Part shown: positions 26,329 to 35,827 of the stretch, piece by piece
Numbering within the stretch: the first letter of the stretch is position 1
Layout: every line of letters begins with the position of its first letter
DNA from: Rhodobacteraceae bacterium UBA6213
Lineage (GTDB): Bacteria; Pseudomonadota; Alphaproteobacteria; Rhodobacterales; Rhodobacteraceae
Direction: 5' to 3'
DNA length: 64,000 nucleotides
NCBI GenBank assembly: GCA_002421605.1
Contig: DISJ01000003.1
Coordinates: 1 to 64,000, forward strand
Translations under genes and position numbers: made by a program
Notes under the pieces: model-generated
Told to the model about the DNA's origin: nothing
Seen by the model: the letters and a program-made list of their open reading frames with translations, nothing else
Database searches by the model: none

Positions 26329-27032
26329 CGCCGCACACCCAAGCCCGCCACCCCTGCCAGCGCCCCCGCCACCATGCCGCCCAAGATGCCTGCAGTCGCA
26401 CCAAGCCAGAGCGTTGCACCCACCGTTGCCAGCGCCGCCACAGCAATCACCGGCAGCGCCGCGCGGCGCAGAATCGAGAAGAGCAGCGCCAGAAACAGTG
26501 CAGGCAGCATGAAGCCAAGTGCCGCGCTCAGCACCGGCCAGTCCGCCAAGGCCGCACCGCCCGCCAACGCCCCTAGCGCCGTGCCCAAAACCCATGCCGC
26601 GTAGGCACCAAGGCCGATGCCAAACATGAACGGCTCTGAAAACCGCACTCGCCCACGCGCCAGCCCCCCCAGCGCCGCGCCAAAAACCTCGTCGGTCAAC
26701 CCAAAGGCCCAAGCCCAGGCGCGCCGCCGCCCCGCGCCCGGCCCCGCCGCTTTCATCAGCGCCGGGCCGTACAGCACGTGGCGCAGGTTCATCGCGATCA
26801 ACGTGAAGGCCGAAACCGCCAGCGGCGCACCGCCGGTGATCAGCGCCAGTGCCAGAAACTGCGACGCACCAGCATAGATCACCAGCGATAGCATCACCGC
26901 CTCGGGCGCGCTCAGGCCCGCGCGCACTGCCGCCACGCCAAACGAAAACGCGATCGGAAAATAGCCAAGCGCAATTGGCAACGCTGACCAGAGCCCCTGT
27001 GCGAAGCTCGATTTTGGGGCAGGGTCGGACAT
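26325..27032 (-). CDS. azlC: AzlC-family branched-chain amino acid exporter large subunit
   Basis: 235 aa. The opening GLWSALPIALGYFPIAFSFG and the YAGASQFLAL and AMNLRHVLYGPAL segments are AzlC hallmarks. It has about five to seven membrane helices. It is expected to work with AzlD as a proton-driven exporter. The gene is first in a two-gene operon and lies 62 bases beyond the end of gcvP. Confidence 0.9.
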   Translation of the reverse strand: MSDPAPKSSFAQGLWSALPIALGYFPIAFSFGVAAVRAGLSAPEAVMLSLVIYAGASQFLALALITGGAPLAVSAFTLIAMNLRHVLYGPALMKAAGPGAGRRRAWAWAFGLTDEVFGAALGGLARGRVRFSEPFMFGIGLGAYAAWVLGTALGALAGGAALADWPVLSAALGFMLPALFLALLFSILRRAALPVIAVAALATVGATLWLGATAGILGGMVAGALAGVAGLGVRR

Positions 27033-27094
27033 ACGTTACCTATCGGCAAATCGGGGCTGGGCGTACAAGCCCGGCCCCAGAGCGCGCCATACGC

Positions 27095-29929
27095 CTATTC
27101 GGCAGCGTAGCTTTCAACGGGCGGGCAGGTGCAGACCAGGTTGCGGTCGCCCCAGACGTTGTCAACGCGCCCCACCGGCGGCCAGTATTTGTCCACCCTG
27201 AAGGCGCCGGGCGGAAAACACCCTTGCTCGCGGCTGTAAACACGGTCCCAATCGGCGACGAGGTCTTCGACCGTGTGTGGGGCAAAGTGCAAGGGGCTCT
27301 GCTCGGCCTCGATACGCCCTTCGGCGACATCGCGGATTTCTTCCCTGATCGCCAGCAGCGCCGTGATGAAACGGTCAAGCTCTGCCTTGGTCTCGCTTTC
27401 GGTCGGCTCTACCATCAGCGTGCCAGAGACCGGCCAGCTCATCGTCGGGGCGTGAAAGCCGTTGTCGATCAGCCGCTTGGCGATATCGTCAACAGAAATG
27501 CCAACCTCGCCAAAGGGGCGGGTATCAAGGATGCATTCGTGTGCCACGCGACCCCGGTTGCCCATGAACAGCACCGGATAGGCCCCGCGCAGCCGCGCCG
27601 CGATGTAGTTGGCGTTGAGAATGGCAACGCGCGTTGCTTGCGTCAGCCCTGCGCCACCCATCATCAGGCAATAGGCCCACGAGATCAGCAGGATCGAGGC
27701 AGAGCCATAGGGAGCGGCAGAAACCGGCCCCTCTTGCCCGCCGGTTTCGGAATGGCCGGGCAGATAGGGCGCCAGATGCGCGCGCACCCCGATCGGCCCC
27801 ATGCCGGGGCCACCGCCGCCATGCGGGATGGCAAAGGTTTTATGCAGGTTGAGGTGGCTGACATCGCCACCAATCTCGCCGGGCCGCACCAACCCTACCA
27901 GCGCGTTCATGTTGGCACCGTCGATATAGACCTGCCCACCGTAACGGTGGGTGATGTCACAAACCTCGCGCACGGTTTCCTCGAACACGCCATGCGTCGA
28001 GGGATAGGTGATCATGCAGGCGGCCAAGGTGTCGCCCGCCGCGTGTGCCTTTTGCGTGAAATCTTCCACGTCGATGTCGCCGTTGGGCATCGCCTTGACG
28101 ACCACCACTTTCATCCCCGCCATCTGCGCGCTAGCCGGGTTTGTGCCATGCGCCGAAACCGGGATGAGGCAGACCTTGCGTTGCCCCTGCCCTTGCGCGC
28201 GATGCCACGCCAGAATGGTCAAAAGCCCCGCGTATTCGCCCTGCGCGCCCGAGTTGGGTTGCATCGAAAAGGCGTCGTAGCCGGTGATGTCGCACAGCTT
28301 CGCGGTCAGGTCGGCGACCATCTCTGCGTAGCCCTCGGCCTGATTGGCGGGAACAAAAGGGTGCAGGCTGCCAAACTCGGGCCATGTCAGCGGCATCATT
28401 TCGGCAGCGGCATTCAGCTTCATCGTGCAGGAACCGAGCGGAATCATCGCTCGATCCAGCGCCAGATCGCGGTCCGAAAGGCGGCGCATGTAGCGCATCA
28501 TCTCGGATTCGGCTCGGTTCATGTGAAAGACCGGATGCGTCAGATAGGATGACTGGCGCAACAGGTTTTCGCTGAAACCAAGCTGGCGCGCCGGTTCGGG
28601 CGCATCGAGAATACCAAAGGCGTCGAGCACGCGGGTGATCACGTCGGCGTCGGTGGTTTCGTCAACCGAAATGCCAACCCGGTCGCGGCCGATCTTGCGC
28701 AGGTTCAGCCCTCGGTGGCGCGCCGCCGCCATGATCCCCGCCTGCCCCACGCCCACCTCAACCGTGATCGTATCGAAGAATGCGTCTGGTTGCACTTTTG
28801 CGCCAGCGGCGCGCAGGGCATTGGCCAGTTGCACCGCGTTAAAATGCACTTTCTCTGCAATCATGCGCAGGCCCACCGGCCCGTGAAACACCGCGTAGAA
28901 CGAGGCCATAACCGCCAGCAGCGCTTGCGCGGTGCAGACGTTCGAGGTAGCTTTTTCGCGGCGAATGTGTTGCTCGCGGGTTTGCAGGCTTAGCCGATAG
29001 GCGCGCCCACCGCGTGAATCGATCGAAACACCAACGATCCGCCCCGGCATCGCCCGCTTCATCTCATCGCGGCACGACATGAAGGCGGCATGCGGGCCGC
29101 CGTAGCCCATCGGCACGCCAAAACGCTGCGCCGAACCAACTGCGATATCGGCCCCCATCGCCCCCGGCTCCTTCAGAAGGCAAAGCGCCAAAAGATCGGT
29201 TGCCATAATCGCCACCGCCCCCGTGCCGTGCAGTGCTGCAATCTGGCTTTCGAAATCGCGGACGTGGCCATAGGTGCCCGGATACTGAAAAATCGCGCCG
29301 AAAACGCGCGCGGGGTCAAGCGCTTCGGGCGCGCCTACGATGATCTTGATGTCAAGCGGTAGCGCCCGAGTGCGGATCACGCCAATCGTCTGCGGATGGC
29401 AGTTTTCATCAACAAAAAATGCCCGCGCTTTCGACTTGGCCACCCGTTCGGCCATCGCCATCGCTTCCGCCGCCGCCGTCGCCTCATCCAGAAGCGAGGC
29501 GTTTGCCACCGGCAGGCCGGTCAGGTCGCTAACCATGGTTTGGTAGTTCAGTAGCGCCTCTAGGCGACCTTGCGCGATTTCGGGCTGATAGGGCGTGTAG
29601 GCCGTGTACCACGCCGGGTTTTCCAGAATGTTGCGCTGAATCGCGGGTGGCGTGACGGTGCCGTAGTAGCCCTGCCCGATCAGCGAGGTCATCACCCGGT
29701 TCTTCGCCGCAACTTCGCGCATTTTCGCCAAAAGCGCGTGTTCGGTCATCGGTGCCCAGCCAAGCGGCTGGGTCTGGCGGATCGTGCGCGGCACGGTCTC
29801 GTCGATCAGCGCATCAAGGCTCGCCGCGCCCACCACTTTGAGCATTTCCGCCATTTCGGCGGGGCTCGGCCCGATATGGCGACGGTTGGCAAAATCGTAG
29901 GTGTCGTAGGTGGTAGGAGTGAAGGTCAT
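27095..29929 (-). CDS. gcvP: Glycine dehydrogenase (decarboxylating), P-protein
   Basis: 944 aa, the single-chain form. It decarboxylates glycine and passes the aminomethyl group to the lipoyl arm of GcvH. RRHIGPSPAEMAEML opens the protein. The PLP lysine is in SHLNLHKTFAIPHGGGGPG (Lys697). SAHGTNPASA and GSCTMKLNAA are further P-protein motifs. It is last in the operon, after a 149-base gap from gcvH. Confidence 0.96.
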   Translation of the reverse strand: MTFTPTTYDTYDFANRRHIGPSPAEMAEMLKVVGAASLDALIDETVPRTIRQTQPLGWAPMTEHALLAKMREVAAKNRVMTSLIGQGYYGTVTPPAIQRNILENPAWYTAYTPYQPEIAQGRLEALLNYQTMVSDLTGLPVANASLLDEATAAAEAMAMAERVAKSKARAFFVDENCHPQTIGVIRTRALPLDIKIIVGAPEALDPARVFGAIFQYPGTYGHVRDFESQIAALHGTGAVAIMATDLLALCLLKEPGAMGADIAVGSAQRFGVPMGYGGPHAAFMSCRDEMKRAMPGRIVGVSIDSRGGRAYRLSLQTREQHIRREKATSNVCTAQALLAVMASFYAVFHGPVGLRMIAEKVHFNAVQLANALRAAGAKVQPDAFFDTITVEVGVGQAGIMAAARHRGLNLRKIGRDRVGISVDETTDADVITRVLDAFGILDAPEPARQLGFSENLLRQSSYLTHPVFHMNRAESEMMRYMRRLSDRDLALDRAMIPLGSCTMKLNAAAEMMPLTWPEFGSLHPFVPANQAEGYAEMVADLTAKLCDITGYDAFSMQPNSGAQGEYAGLLTILAWHRAQGQGQRKVCLIPVSAHGTNPASAQMAGMKVVVVKAMPNGDIDVEDFTQKAHAAGDTLAACMITYPSTHGVFEETVREVCDITHRYGGQVYIDGANMNALVGLVRPGEIGGDVSHLNLHKTFAIPHGGGGPGMGPIGVRAHLAPYLPGHSETGGQEGPVSAAPYGSASILLISWAYCLMMGGAGLTQATRVAILNANYIAARLRGAYPVLFMGNRGRVAHECILDTRPFGEVGISVDDIAKRLIDNGFHAPTMSWPVSGTLMVEPTESETKAELDRFITALLAIREEIRDVAEGRIEAEQSPLHFAPHTVEDLVADWDRVYSREQGCFPPGAFRVDKYWPPVGRVDNVWGDRNLVCTCPPVESYAAE

Positions 29930-30078
29930 GCGCCGTCTCCAGAAAGAGCGTTTTGGGTCTGCATATCACGCGCCAAGGCGCGGCGAACCGCCGCGCCATC
30001 TGGCTTCTGTTTTCGGACCACCGAGCAAGGCCGCATCCGCATCGCTGTAGCCTTTGGGCCATGCCATGCCGGGCCGCC

Positions 30079-30438
30079 TCAGTCGATCAGCGCCTTGTAG
30101 GCCGCCTCGTCCATGAAACCGTCAAGCACCTTGAGGCTTTCCAATTTCATCTTGAAAAACCATGCCTTACCCATCGGGTCTTCGTTCACCAGCCCCGGAT
30201 TGTCGCCCAGATCGGCGTTGACCTCGACGATTTCGCCATCGACAGGGGCCAGAATGTCGGATGCCGCCTTGACGCTTTCGATCACGCTGACTTCGTCGCC
30301 CCGTGCAACCTTGGTGCCGGGCGCAGGCAGTTCCACAAACACCACGTCGCCCAAGGCTTCCGCCGCGTGCTCGGTGATGCCAACCACCACGAGGTCACCC
30401 TCGACGCGCAGCCATTCATGTTCTTCGGTATATTTCAT
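30079..30438 (-). CDS. gcvH: Glycine cleavage system H protein
   Basis: 119 aa lipoyl carrier. The lipoylation site is Lys57 in SVIESVKAASDI; YTEEHEWL at the N-terminus and ADLGDNPGLVNEDP are canonical. It shuttles the aminomethyl and hydride between GcvP, GcvT and the lipoamide dehydrogenase. It lies 11 bases after gcvT. Confidence 0.97.
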   Translation of the reverse strand: MKYTEEHEWLRVEGDLVVVGITEHAAEALGDVVFVELPAPGTKVARGDEVSVIESVKAASDILAPVDGEIVEVNADLGDNPGLVNEDPMGKAWFFKMKLESLKVLDGFMDEAAYKALID

Positions 30439-30449
30439 CTGAACGCTCC

Positions 30450-31571
30450 TCAGCGTTTGAAGGTGGTAGGTTGGAACGGTAGCGGGGCGATCCGCGCGGG
30501 CAATCGCCGCCCGCGCACATCGCCATAAACGGTTGTACCCTCAGCCAGATCGGCGGGCAGATAGGCCATCGCCATCGGCGCGTTGATCGAGGGGCCAAAG
30601 CCACCCGAGCAGATCACGCCAAGTGGTGCGCCCCCGTCGGGTGTTGCGTAGATTTCGACGCCTTCGCGCATCGGCGCGCGGCCCTCGGGCAGCAGACCCA
30701 ACCGACGGCGCGCGGGCCCTGCGGCCAGTTCGCCCAAGATTCGCGCAGCACCCGGAAAGCCGCCTTCGCGTGCCCCGCCCGCTCGCCGTGCCTTTTGGAT
30801 CGCCCAAGAAAGCGAGGCTTCAATCGGCGTGGTGGTGGTGTCAATGTCGTGGCCGTAAAGGCAAAGCCCCGCTTCCAGCCGCAGACTGTCGCGCGCGCCA
30901 AGGCCGATCGGCTCGACCTCGGGCATCGCGAGCAGCGCCTCGGCAAAGGCGACAGCGCGGGCGTCGGGCACCGAAACCTCAAACCCGTCCTCGCCAGTGT
31001 AGCCCGAGCGAGAGATCCAAAGTTCGCTGCCAGCCCAGTCGAATACGCCAACATCCATGAACCGCATCGCAGCCACCCCCGGCACCAGCCGCGCCAACGC
31101 CGCCTCGGCAGCGGGCCCTTGCAGTGCGAGCAGGGCGCGATCGGTGATTTCGGTCACTTCCAGCGCCAGATTTGCGCGCATATGGGCAATATCAGCACCT
31201 TTGCAGGCCGCGTTGACCACAACGAACAGATGATCGCCCCGGTTCGCAACCATCAGATCGTCCAGAATACCGCCCGCCTCATTGGTGAACATCGCATAGC
31301 GCTGTCGCCCCTCGGCCAGCCCGGCGAGGTCCACCGGCACTAGCGCCTCAAGCGCCAGCGCGGCATCGACCGCCCGCCCCGATGGCGCGCGCAAGATCAC
31401 TTGCCCCATATGGCTTACATCGAACAGCCCGGCAGCGGCGCGGGTATGCAAATGCTCTTTCAATACCCCCAGCGGATATTGCACAGGCATTTCGTAGCCC
31501 GCAAAAGGCACGATTTTCGCGCCAAGGCGCACATGAAGATCGTATAGTCCGGTCCGTAACAGGTCGGCCAT
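30450..31571 (-). CDS. gcvT: Aminomethyltransferase, glycine cleavage T protein
   Basis: 373 aa, normal length. It transfers the methylene group from GcvH to tetrahydrofolate. MADLLRTGLYDLH and MPVQYP with LFDVSHMGQ are N-terminal GcvT motifs; GARDSLRLEAGL lies in the folate-binding part. GGGGAGGG precedes the ATG. It is the first gene after the glycine riboswitch. Confidence 0.96.
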   Translation of the reverse strand: MADLLRTGLYDLHVRLGAKIVPFAGYEMPVQYPLGVLKEHLHTRAAAGLFDVSHMGQVILRAPSGRAVDAALALEALVPVDLAGLAEGRQRYAMFTNEAGGILDDLMVANRGDHLFVVVNAACKGADIAHMRANLALEVTEITDRALLALQGPAAEAALARLVPGVAAMRFMDVGVFDWAGSELWISRSGYTGEDGFEVSVPDARAVAFAEALLAMPEVEPIGLGARDSLRLEAGLCLYGHDIDTTTTPIEASLSWAIQKARRAGGAREGGFPGAARILGELAAGPARRRLGLLPEGRAPMREGVEIYATPDGGAPLGVICSGGFGPSINAPMAMAYLPADLAEGTTVYGDVRGRRLPARIAPLPFQPTTFKR

Positions 31572-31642
31572 GCCGTCCCTCCCCGATTGGCCGGAAAATC
31601 CGGCATCGCGCCCAAGGCAGGCTACCGCCTACCCAACCCGAT

Positions 31643-31806
31643 GCCCCCTCTGTCCCTTGCGCCTGAGATCGTTATCCCTTCGGCGGGTGCAAGCGCACCT
31701 CTCTCCAGAGTCCTTCTGCCAGAACGGTCCTTTGCGCCTGAGAGTTTACCGGGGCGGTTGCTCCTTCGGCACTAACGGGGCTCTCCCCGCCAGATTCTCC
31801 CGATCC
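31643..31806 (-). promoter_or_regulatory. Tandem glycine riboswitch upstream of gcvT
   Basis: Read on the minus strand, two aptamers follow one another. Each has the conserved GCCGAAGG core (near 31770 and 31685) and TCAGGCGCAA(A/G)GGAC (near 31735 and 31660), with GGAGAG-type 5' stems. The two copies are offset by about 76 bases. After the second aptamer, small hairpins (for example GCCGG-ATTTT-CCGGC close to the gcvT ribosome binding site) could serve as the expression platform. In known cases glycine binding turns the gcv operon on. Confidence 0.9.
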
Positions 31807-31930
31807 TGACGGCCAAGCGATAGCCTGCCACGCCCCCGGCTGGCAAGGGGCTGTGTGACGCGCCGATCGCGCAGTCCTGCAGTAACGCCCGAATTACCGG
31901 CTTGGCGTCGAGAGCCACGCCCCGGCGGCA

Positions 31931-33259
31931 TCAGCCGCGCCCGCGCACCCGTTGCAGCAGTGGCATCAGCTCTGCCATCTCGGGGCCATGGTCCATCCCG
32001 GTCATCGCCTTGCGCAGCGGCATGAAAAGGCCCCGGCCCTTGCGCCCGGTTGCGGCCTTGACCGCAGCGGTCCAGCGCCCCCAAGTCTCCCCGTCATAAG
32101 GCGGGTCGGGCAATAGCTGCATCGCGGTGGCGACGAACTCGCTGTCCTCTGCCTCTATCACAGGCTCTGCACCTTCCAGCACCAGCGCGGCCCAAGGTGC
32201 CAGATCATCGAGCGTGGTGATATTCTTGGCGGCCACCGACCAGAACTGCTCGGCAATTGCCGCGGGCACACCAAGCCCCGCAATCCGTTCGCTAACAGCG
32301 GCGTAAGGCAGGCGCTGGTTACGTTCGCGCGTCAGCGGCATCAGGTCTTCGGGGTCAAGTTTGGTCGGCGCTGCGCCAAACTGCGAAACCTCAAAGCCAG
32401 CGGCAATCTCATCAAGGCTCATGCGCAATTCCACCGGCTGGCTGGAACCCAACCTTGCCATCAGGCTCAAAAGCGCCTCGGGGGCGACGCCACGCGCACG
32501 CAGATCGCGCAAGGATAGCGTACCGAGGCGCTTGGAAAGCTCTTCGCCCTGCGGCCCGGTCAGCAGACTGTGGTGCGCAAAGGCGGGCGGTGTGCCCCCC
32601 AGCGCGCGCATGATCTGAATTTGCGTGGCGGTGTTTGTCACATGATCAGCACCACGCACGATATGCGTGACGCCCATCTGCAAATCATCCACCGACGAGG
32701 CGAAGGTATACAGCACCTGACCATCGGCGCGGATCAGCACCGGGTCCGAAAGGCTGGCCGCGTCAATCGAGATCGGCCCCATGATGCCATCGACCCACTC
32801 GATCCGCTCTTGATCGAGCAGAAAGCGCCAATAGCCTTCGCGCCCCTCCTCGCGCAGACGGTCTTTGTCGAGCGCGCTTAGCGTCAGCGCGGCGCGGTCG
32901 TAAACCGGCGGGCGGTGCATGTTCAAAAGCTTCTTGCGCTTCAGGTCCAGTTCAACCGGGCTTTCAAAGCACTCGTAAAACTTGTTCATCGCGCGCAGGC
33001 TTTCGGCTGCCGCCTCATAGCGGTCAAAGCGTTCCGATTGCCGCTCCAGCCTGTCCCACGTCAGGCCCAGCCATTCGAGATCTTCCATGATCGCGTCGGC
33101 GTATTCGGGGCGCGAGCGTTCGCGGTCGGTATCATCCAGGCGCAGAATGAACTGCCCGCCCGCCTTGCGCGCGATCAGCCAGGCCATCAGCGCGGTGCGC
33201 AGATTGCCGACATGGATATAGCCGGTTGGCGAAGGGGCAAAGCGGGTGACGGTGGTCAT
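31931..33259 (-). CDS. gltX: Glutamyl-tRNA synthetase
   Basis: 442 aa class I synthetase. The HIGH-like motif is PSPTGYIHVGNLRTAL (about residues 9-24) and the KMSKS-like motif is ELSKRLGTLS. GAGGAG precedes the ATG at 33259; the frame is open much further upstream (to 34762) across the opposite-strand peptidase and hydrolase genes, but that extension has no support. It could be the second of two Glu-tRNA synthetases, as many alphaproteobacteria carry two; specificity for Glu versus mischarging Gln cannot be told. Confidence 0.93.
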   Translation of the reverse strand: MTTVTRFAPSPTGYIHVGNLRTALMAWLIARKAGGQFILRLDDTDRERSRPEYADAIMEDLEWLGLTWDRLERQSERFDRYEAAAESLRAMNKFYECFESPVELDLKRKKLLNMHRPPVYDRAALTLSALDKDRLREEGREGYWRFLLDQERIEWVDGIMGPISIDAASLSDPVLIRADGQVLYTFASSVDDLQMGVTHIVRGADHVTNTATQIQIMRALGGTPPAFAHHSLLTGPQGEELSKRLGTLSLRDLRARGVAPEALLSLMARLGSSQPVELRMSLDEIAAGFEVSQFGAAPTKLDPEDLMPLTRERNQRLPYAAVSERIAGLGVPAAIAEQFWSVAAKNITTLDDLAPWAALVLEGAEPVIEAEDSEFVATAMQLLPDPPYDGETWGRWTAAVKAATGRKGRGLFMPLRKAMTGMDHGPEMAELMPLLQRVRGRG

Positions 33260-33337
33260 TTTGGACACTCCTCGTTGCCTCCGCTCTTTCACAAGGCGCG
33301 GCTTTTGTCCATATCGGGGGAAGGCATGGAGGCCGGT

Positions 33338-33745
33338 ATGCAAGACTGGGATGCGCACATAGCGCCGGGGCTGGACGAGATCGAAGCGATGGCCGAGGCG
33401 GCGCGCGCGGCCTTGCCCGAGGTTTTCGCCGCGAAGGCCGCCGCGATCGTGTTGCGCGTCGAGGACTTCGCCAGCGATGAGATGCTCGCGCAAATGCAGA
33501 TCGAAGACGGGTTCGAACTGACCGGGCTGTATGAAGGTATCCCGCTGACGGAAAAATCGGTGATGGATCAACCGATGGGGCCGGATGTGATCTGGCTTTT
33601 CCGTCGCCCGATTCTTGATGAATGGGTGGCGCGCGGCGATGTGGCGCTTGGCACATTGGTCGCGCATGTGATGGTGCATGAAATGGCGCACCACTTTGGT
33701 TGGTCTGATGATGACATTGCGGTGATAGACCGCTGGTGGGAGTAA
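33338..33745 (+). CDS. Zincin-like metallopeptidase family protein (DUF1025/zincin_1 type)
   Basis: 135 aa. The metzincin-like motif VHEMAHHFGWSDDDI (HExxH at 114-118) is intact and the preceding LYEGIPLTEKS and PDVIWLFRRPILDEW segments are typical of this small acidic family. No signal peptide is present, so it is cytoplasmic. Its substrate is unknown. ATG 33338 follows GGAGG by 5 bases; ATG 33326, four codons upstream, is an alternative. It is divergent from gltX. Confidence 0.8.
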   Translation: MQDWDAHIAPGLDEIEAMAEAARAALPEVFAAKAAAIVLRVEDFASDEMLAQMQIEDGFELTGLYEGIPLTEKSVMDQPMGPDVIWLFRRPILDEWVARGDVALGTLVAHVMVHEMAHHFGWSDDDIAVIDRWWE

Positions 33746-33814
33746 TCCGGGCTTTGGCGATGACTGCGCCCGTGACACTCTGAGCGAACTTTCTGCAATC
33801 AAAGGGAGTCCACC

Positions 33815-34735
33815 ATGCACGCACCCGTGACCCGTCGTAGCGCGCTTCTGGCCGCCGTATCTTTGCCATTTGCCGCTGCCCTTCCCCGCACCGCGCGCGC
33901 CGCCGCCCCGATGCAGGGCGCAGCGATTGCGCCCTTTCACCGCGTCACCTTGGGTGATTTCGAGATCACCACGCTGCTTTCTGGAACCCGTATCGTAGAA
34001 GACCCGCATACGATCTTTGGCACCAACGCCTCGGATGCCGATTTCGCTGCCGCCGCTGAAGCGGCTTTCATTCCCACCGATAAGACGCGATTCTTTTTCA
34101 CCCCGGTCCTGGTCAACACCGGAACAGAGTTGGTGCTGTTCGACACAGGCAATTCGGCGGCCGAAATCACCGCCGCGCTGGCGGCGGCGGGCATTGCCCC
34201 CGATCAGGTTGATACCGTGGTCATCACCCACATGCACGGCGACCACATCGGCGGGCTGATGGAAGGGGCAGCGGAAACCTTCGCTAACGCCCGTTATGTT
34301 ACTGGCGCTGCCGAACATAATTTCTGGTCGGCGGCGGGCAATGCAGGCTTTGACGCCAAGGTGCGCCCGCTGAACGCGCGCATGAGCTTTCTTGACCCCG
34401 GCGATAGCCCGCTGTCGGGCATCACCGCCATTGCCGCACCGGGGCACACGCCCGGGCACATGGCGTTCCGCCTTGAAAGTGGTGGGCAGGGCATGGTGCT
34501 GATCGCCGATACCGCGAACCATTATGTCTGGTCGCTTGAGCAGCCCGATTGGGAGGTGCGCTTTGATTCCGACAAAGCCCAGGCCGCAGCCACCCGGCGT
34601 GACCTGCTGGGCATGATCGCGGCTGAGCGGCTGCCTTTTGTCGGGTATCACATGCCGTTCCCGGCGCTTGGTCATCTGGAGGCAAAGGGCGCGGGCTGGC
34701 GCTATATTCCTGTCTCGTATCAGTTGAGCCTTTAA
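33815..34735 (+). CDS. Exported metallo-beta-lactamase-fold hydrolase
   Basis: 306 aa. A twin-arginine-like signal (TRRSALLAAVSL, Arg7-Arg8, then cleavage near ARAAA) suggests Tat export with metal bound in the cytoplasm. The metal site is HMHGDHIGG (about 139-147), with later ligands in APGHTPGHM, IADTANH and the C-terminal GYHMPFP. This resembles the lactonase/quorum-quenching and glyoxalase II-like branch, but the substrate cannot be assigned. It has its own AAGGGAG ribosome binding site. Confidence 0.85.
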   Translation: MHAPVTRRSALLAAVSLPFAAALPRTARAAAPMQGAAIAPFHRVTLGDFEITTLLSGTRIVEDPHTIFGTNASDADFAAAAEAAFIPTDKTRFFFTPVLVNTGTELVLFDTGNSAAEITAALAAAGIAPDQVDTVVITHMHGDHIGGLMEGAAETFANARYVTGAAEHNFWSAAGNAGFDAKVRPLNARMSFLDPGDSPLSGITAIAAPGHTPGHMAFRLESGGQGMVLIADTANHYVWSLEQPDWEVRFDSDKAQAAATRRDLLGMIAAERLPFVGYHMPFPALGHLEAKGAGWRYIPVSYQLSL

Positions 34736-34841
34736 GCAGGGGTTGCGGCGAAAGCGCCTCAACCTATGTGTTTGTTAGCGCCACCACTGGAATCTCTCAC
34801 GCGAAAGTGGCAGTGTATGCGCGTATCAGACGAGGCTGCCG

Positions 34842-35789
34842 ATGAACCCGATCCTAACCGTGACGTTGAACCCGACGGTCGATTTTTCGACTACGACCGA
34901 CGCGGTAGAGCCCGACCGCAAGCTGCGCTCGACCAGCCCCGACACAGACCCCGGTGGCGGTGGCATCAACGTCAGCCGCGCCATCACTATACTAGGTGGT
35001 CATTCCACCGCCTTTGTGGCGGTGGGCGGGCCGATGGGCGACAAGCTCGTGCACCTTCTGACGGACGCTGGCATCGGCCTTGCCCCGTTCCCGGCACCAG
35101 GCGAAACCCGGCTAAGCTTTTCGGTGCACGACAAGGCCAGTGGGCATCAGTATCGGTTTGTGACGCCTGGGCCGGACTGGCCGCTGAAATCGGTGAATGT
35201 GGCGCTGTCGCGGATTGCACGCGCGGCACCACGTGGTGGTATTGTGGTGCTGTCGGGCAGCCAACCGCCGGGTGTGCCAGCCGATTTTCCCGCCCGGCTA
35301 GCCGCGCGAATCCGGCGCGCCGGGGCGCGGCTGGTGCTCGATACCTCGGGCAAGCCGCTGCACCATTTGCTCAAGGCGGCCACCTCCCCGGTGTATCTGC
35401 TGCGAATGGATGGTGAAGAGGCCGAAGAAATGGCGGGCCACGCCTTGCCCAACCGCGCGGACAGTGCTGACTTCGCGCAGCACCTGGTAGAACGGCGGGT
35501 GGCGGAAATGGTGATCGTGGCGCGCGGTGCCGATGGTTCGGTTCTGGCCACGGGCGAGGGGCGCTGGCATGCAGCTGCCGCCAAGGTCGAGGTCGTTTCC
35601 AAGACTGGGGCAGGCGATAGTTTCGTTGCTGCCTTCGTGCTGGCGCTAAGCCGAGGCGAGTCACCCGAACGCGCGCTGCAAAAGGGTGCTGCTGCGGCAA
35701 GCTCTGCAGTAACAACGGCGGCGACACAACTTTGCCGCGCTGCCGATGTGCGCCGTCTGACGCCGCATTGCACGCTTAGCCGGGTTTAG
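34842..35789 (+). CDS. PfkB-family sugar kinase (1-phosphofructokinase/6-phosphofructokinase 2-like)
   Basis: 315 aa. It opens ILTVTLNPTVDFSTTT with the substrate-binding GGGGINVSRAI, and ends with the catalytic GAGDSFVAAF (Asp base). The Asn-Pro start and GGxNVSR motif place it in the hexose-phosphate PfkB subfamily (PfkB, FruK, LacC). No fru PTS genes are adjacent, so 6-phosphofructokinase 2 or tagatose-6-P kinase activity is as likely as FruK. Confidence 0.85.
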   Translation: MNPILTVTLNPTVDFSTTTDAVEPDRKLRSTSPDTDPGGGGINVSRAITILGGHSTAFVAVGGPMGDKLVHLLTDAGIGLAPFPAPGETRLSFSVHDKASGHQYRFVTPGPDWPLKSVNVALSRIARAAPRGGIVVLSGSQPPGVPADFPARLAARIRRAGARLVLDTSGKPLHHLLKAATSPVYLLRMDGEEAEEMAGHALPNRADSADFAQHLVERRVAEMVIVARGADGSVLATGEGRWHAAAAKVEVVSKTGAGDSFVAAFVLALSRGESPERALQKGAAAASSAVTTAATQLCRAADVRRLTPHCTLSRV

Positions 35790-35794
35790 GAGAT

Positions 35795-35816
35795 CCGGCG
35801 GCGTTACCGCCGCCGG
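35795..35816. terminator. Bidirectional hairpin between convergent genes
   Basis: CCGGCGGCG (35795-35803), loop TTAC, CGCCGCCGG (35808-35816): a perfect 9-bp stem in the 38-base gap between the PfkB kinase and the opposing membrane-protein gene. A short T-rich tract (CCTTTTC) follows on the plus side. Confidence 0.6.
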
Positions 35817-35827
35817 GTCAGTCCTTT

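Noticed and set aside
26849..28552. Long plus-strand open frame (567 codons) opposite gcvP
   Set aside because: It lies wholly antisense to gcvP, is rich in Arg, His and Gln as expected for the complement of GC-rich codons, and has no ribosome binding site or recognisable domain.
33260..34762. 500-codon N-terminal extension of gltX
   Set aside because: The extension is antisense to two convincing plus-strand genes, and MTTVTRFAPSPTG after GAGGAG is the normal GltX start.
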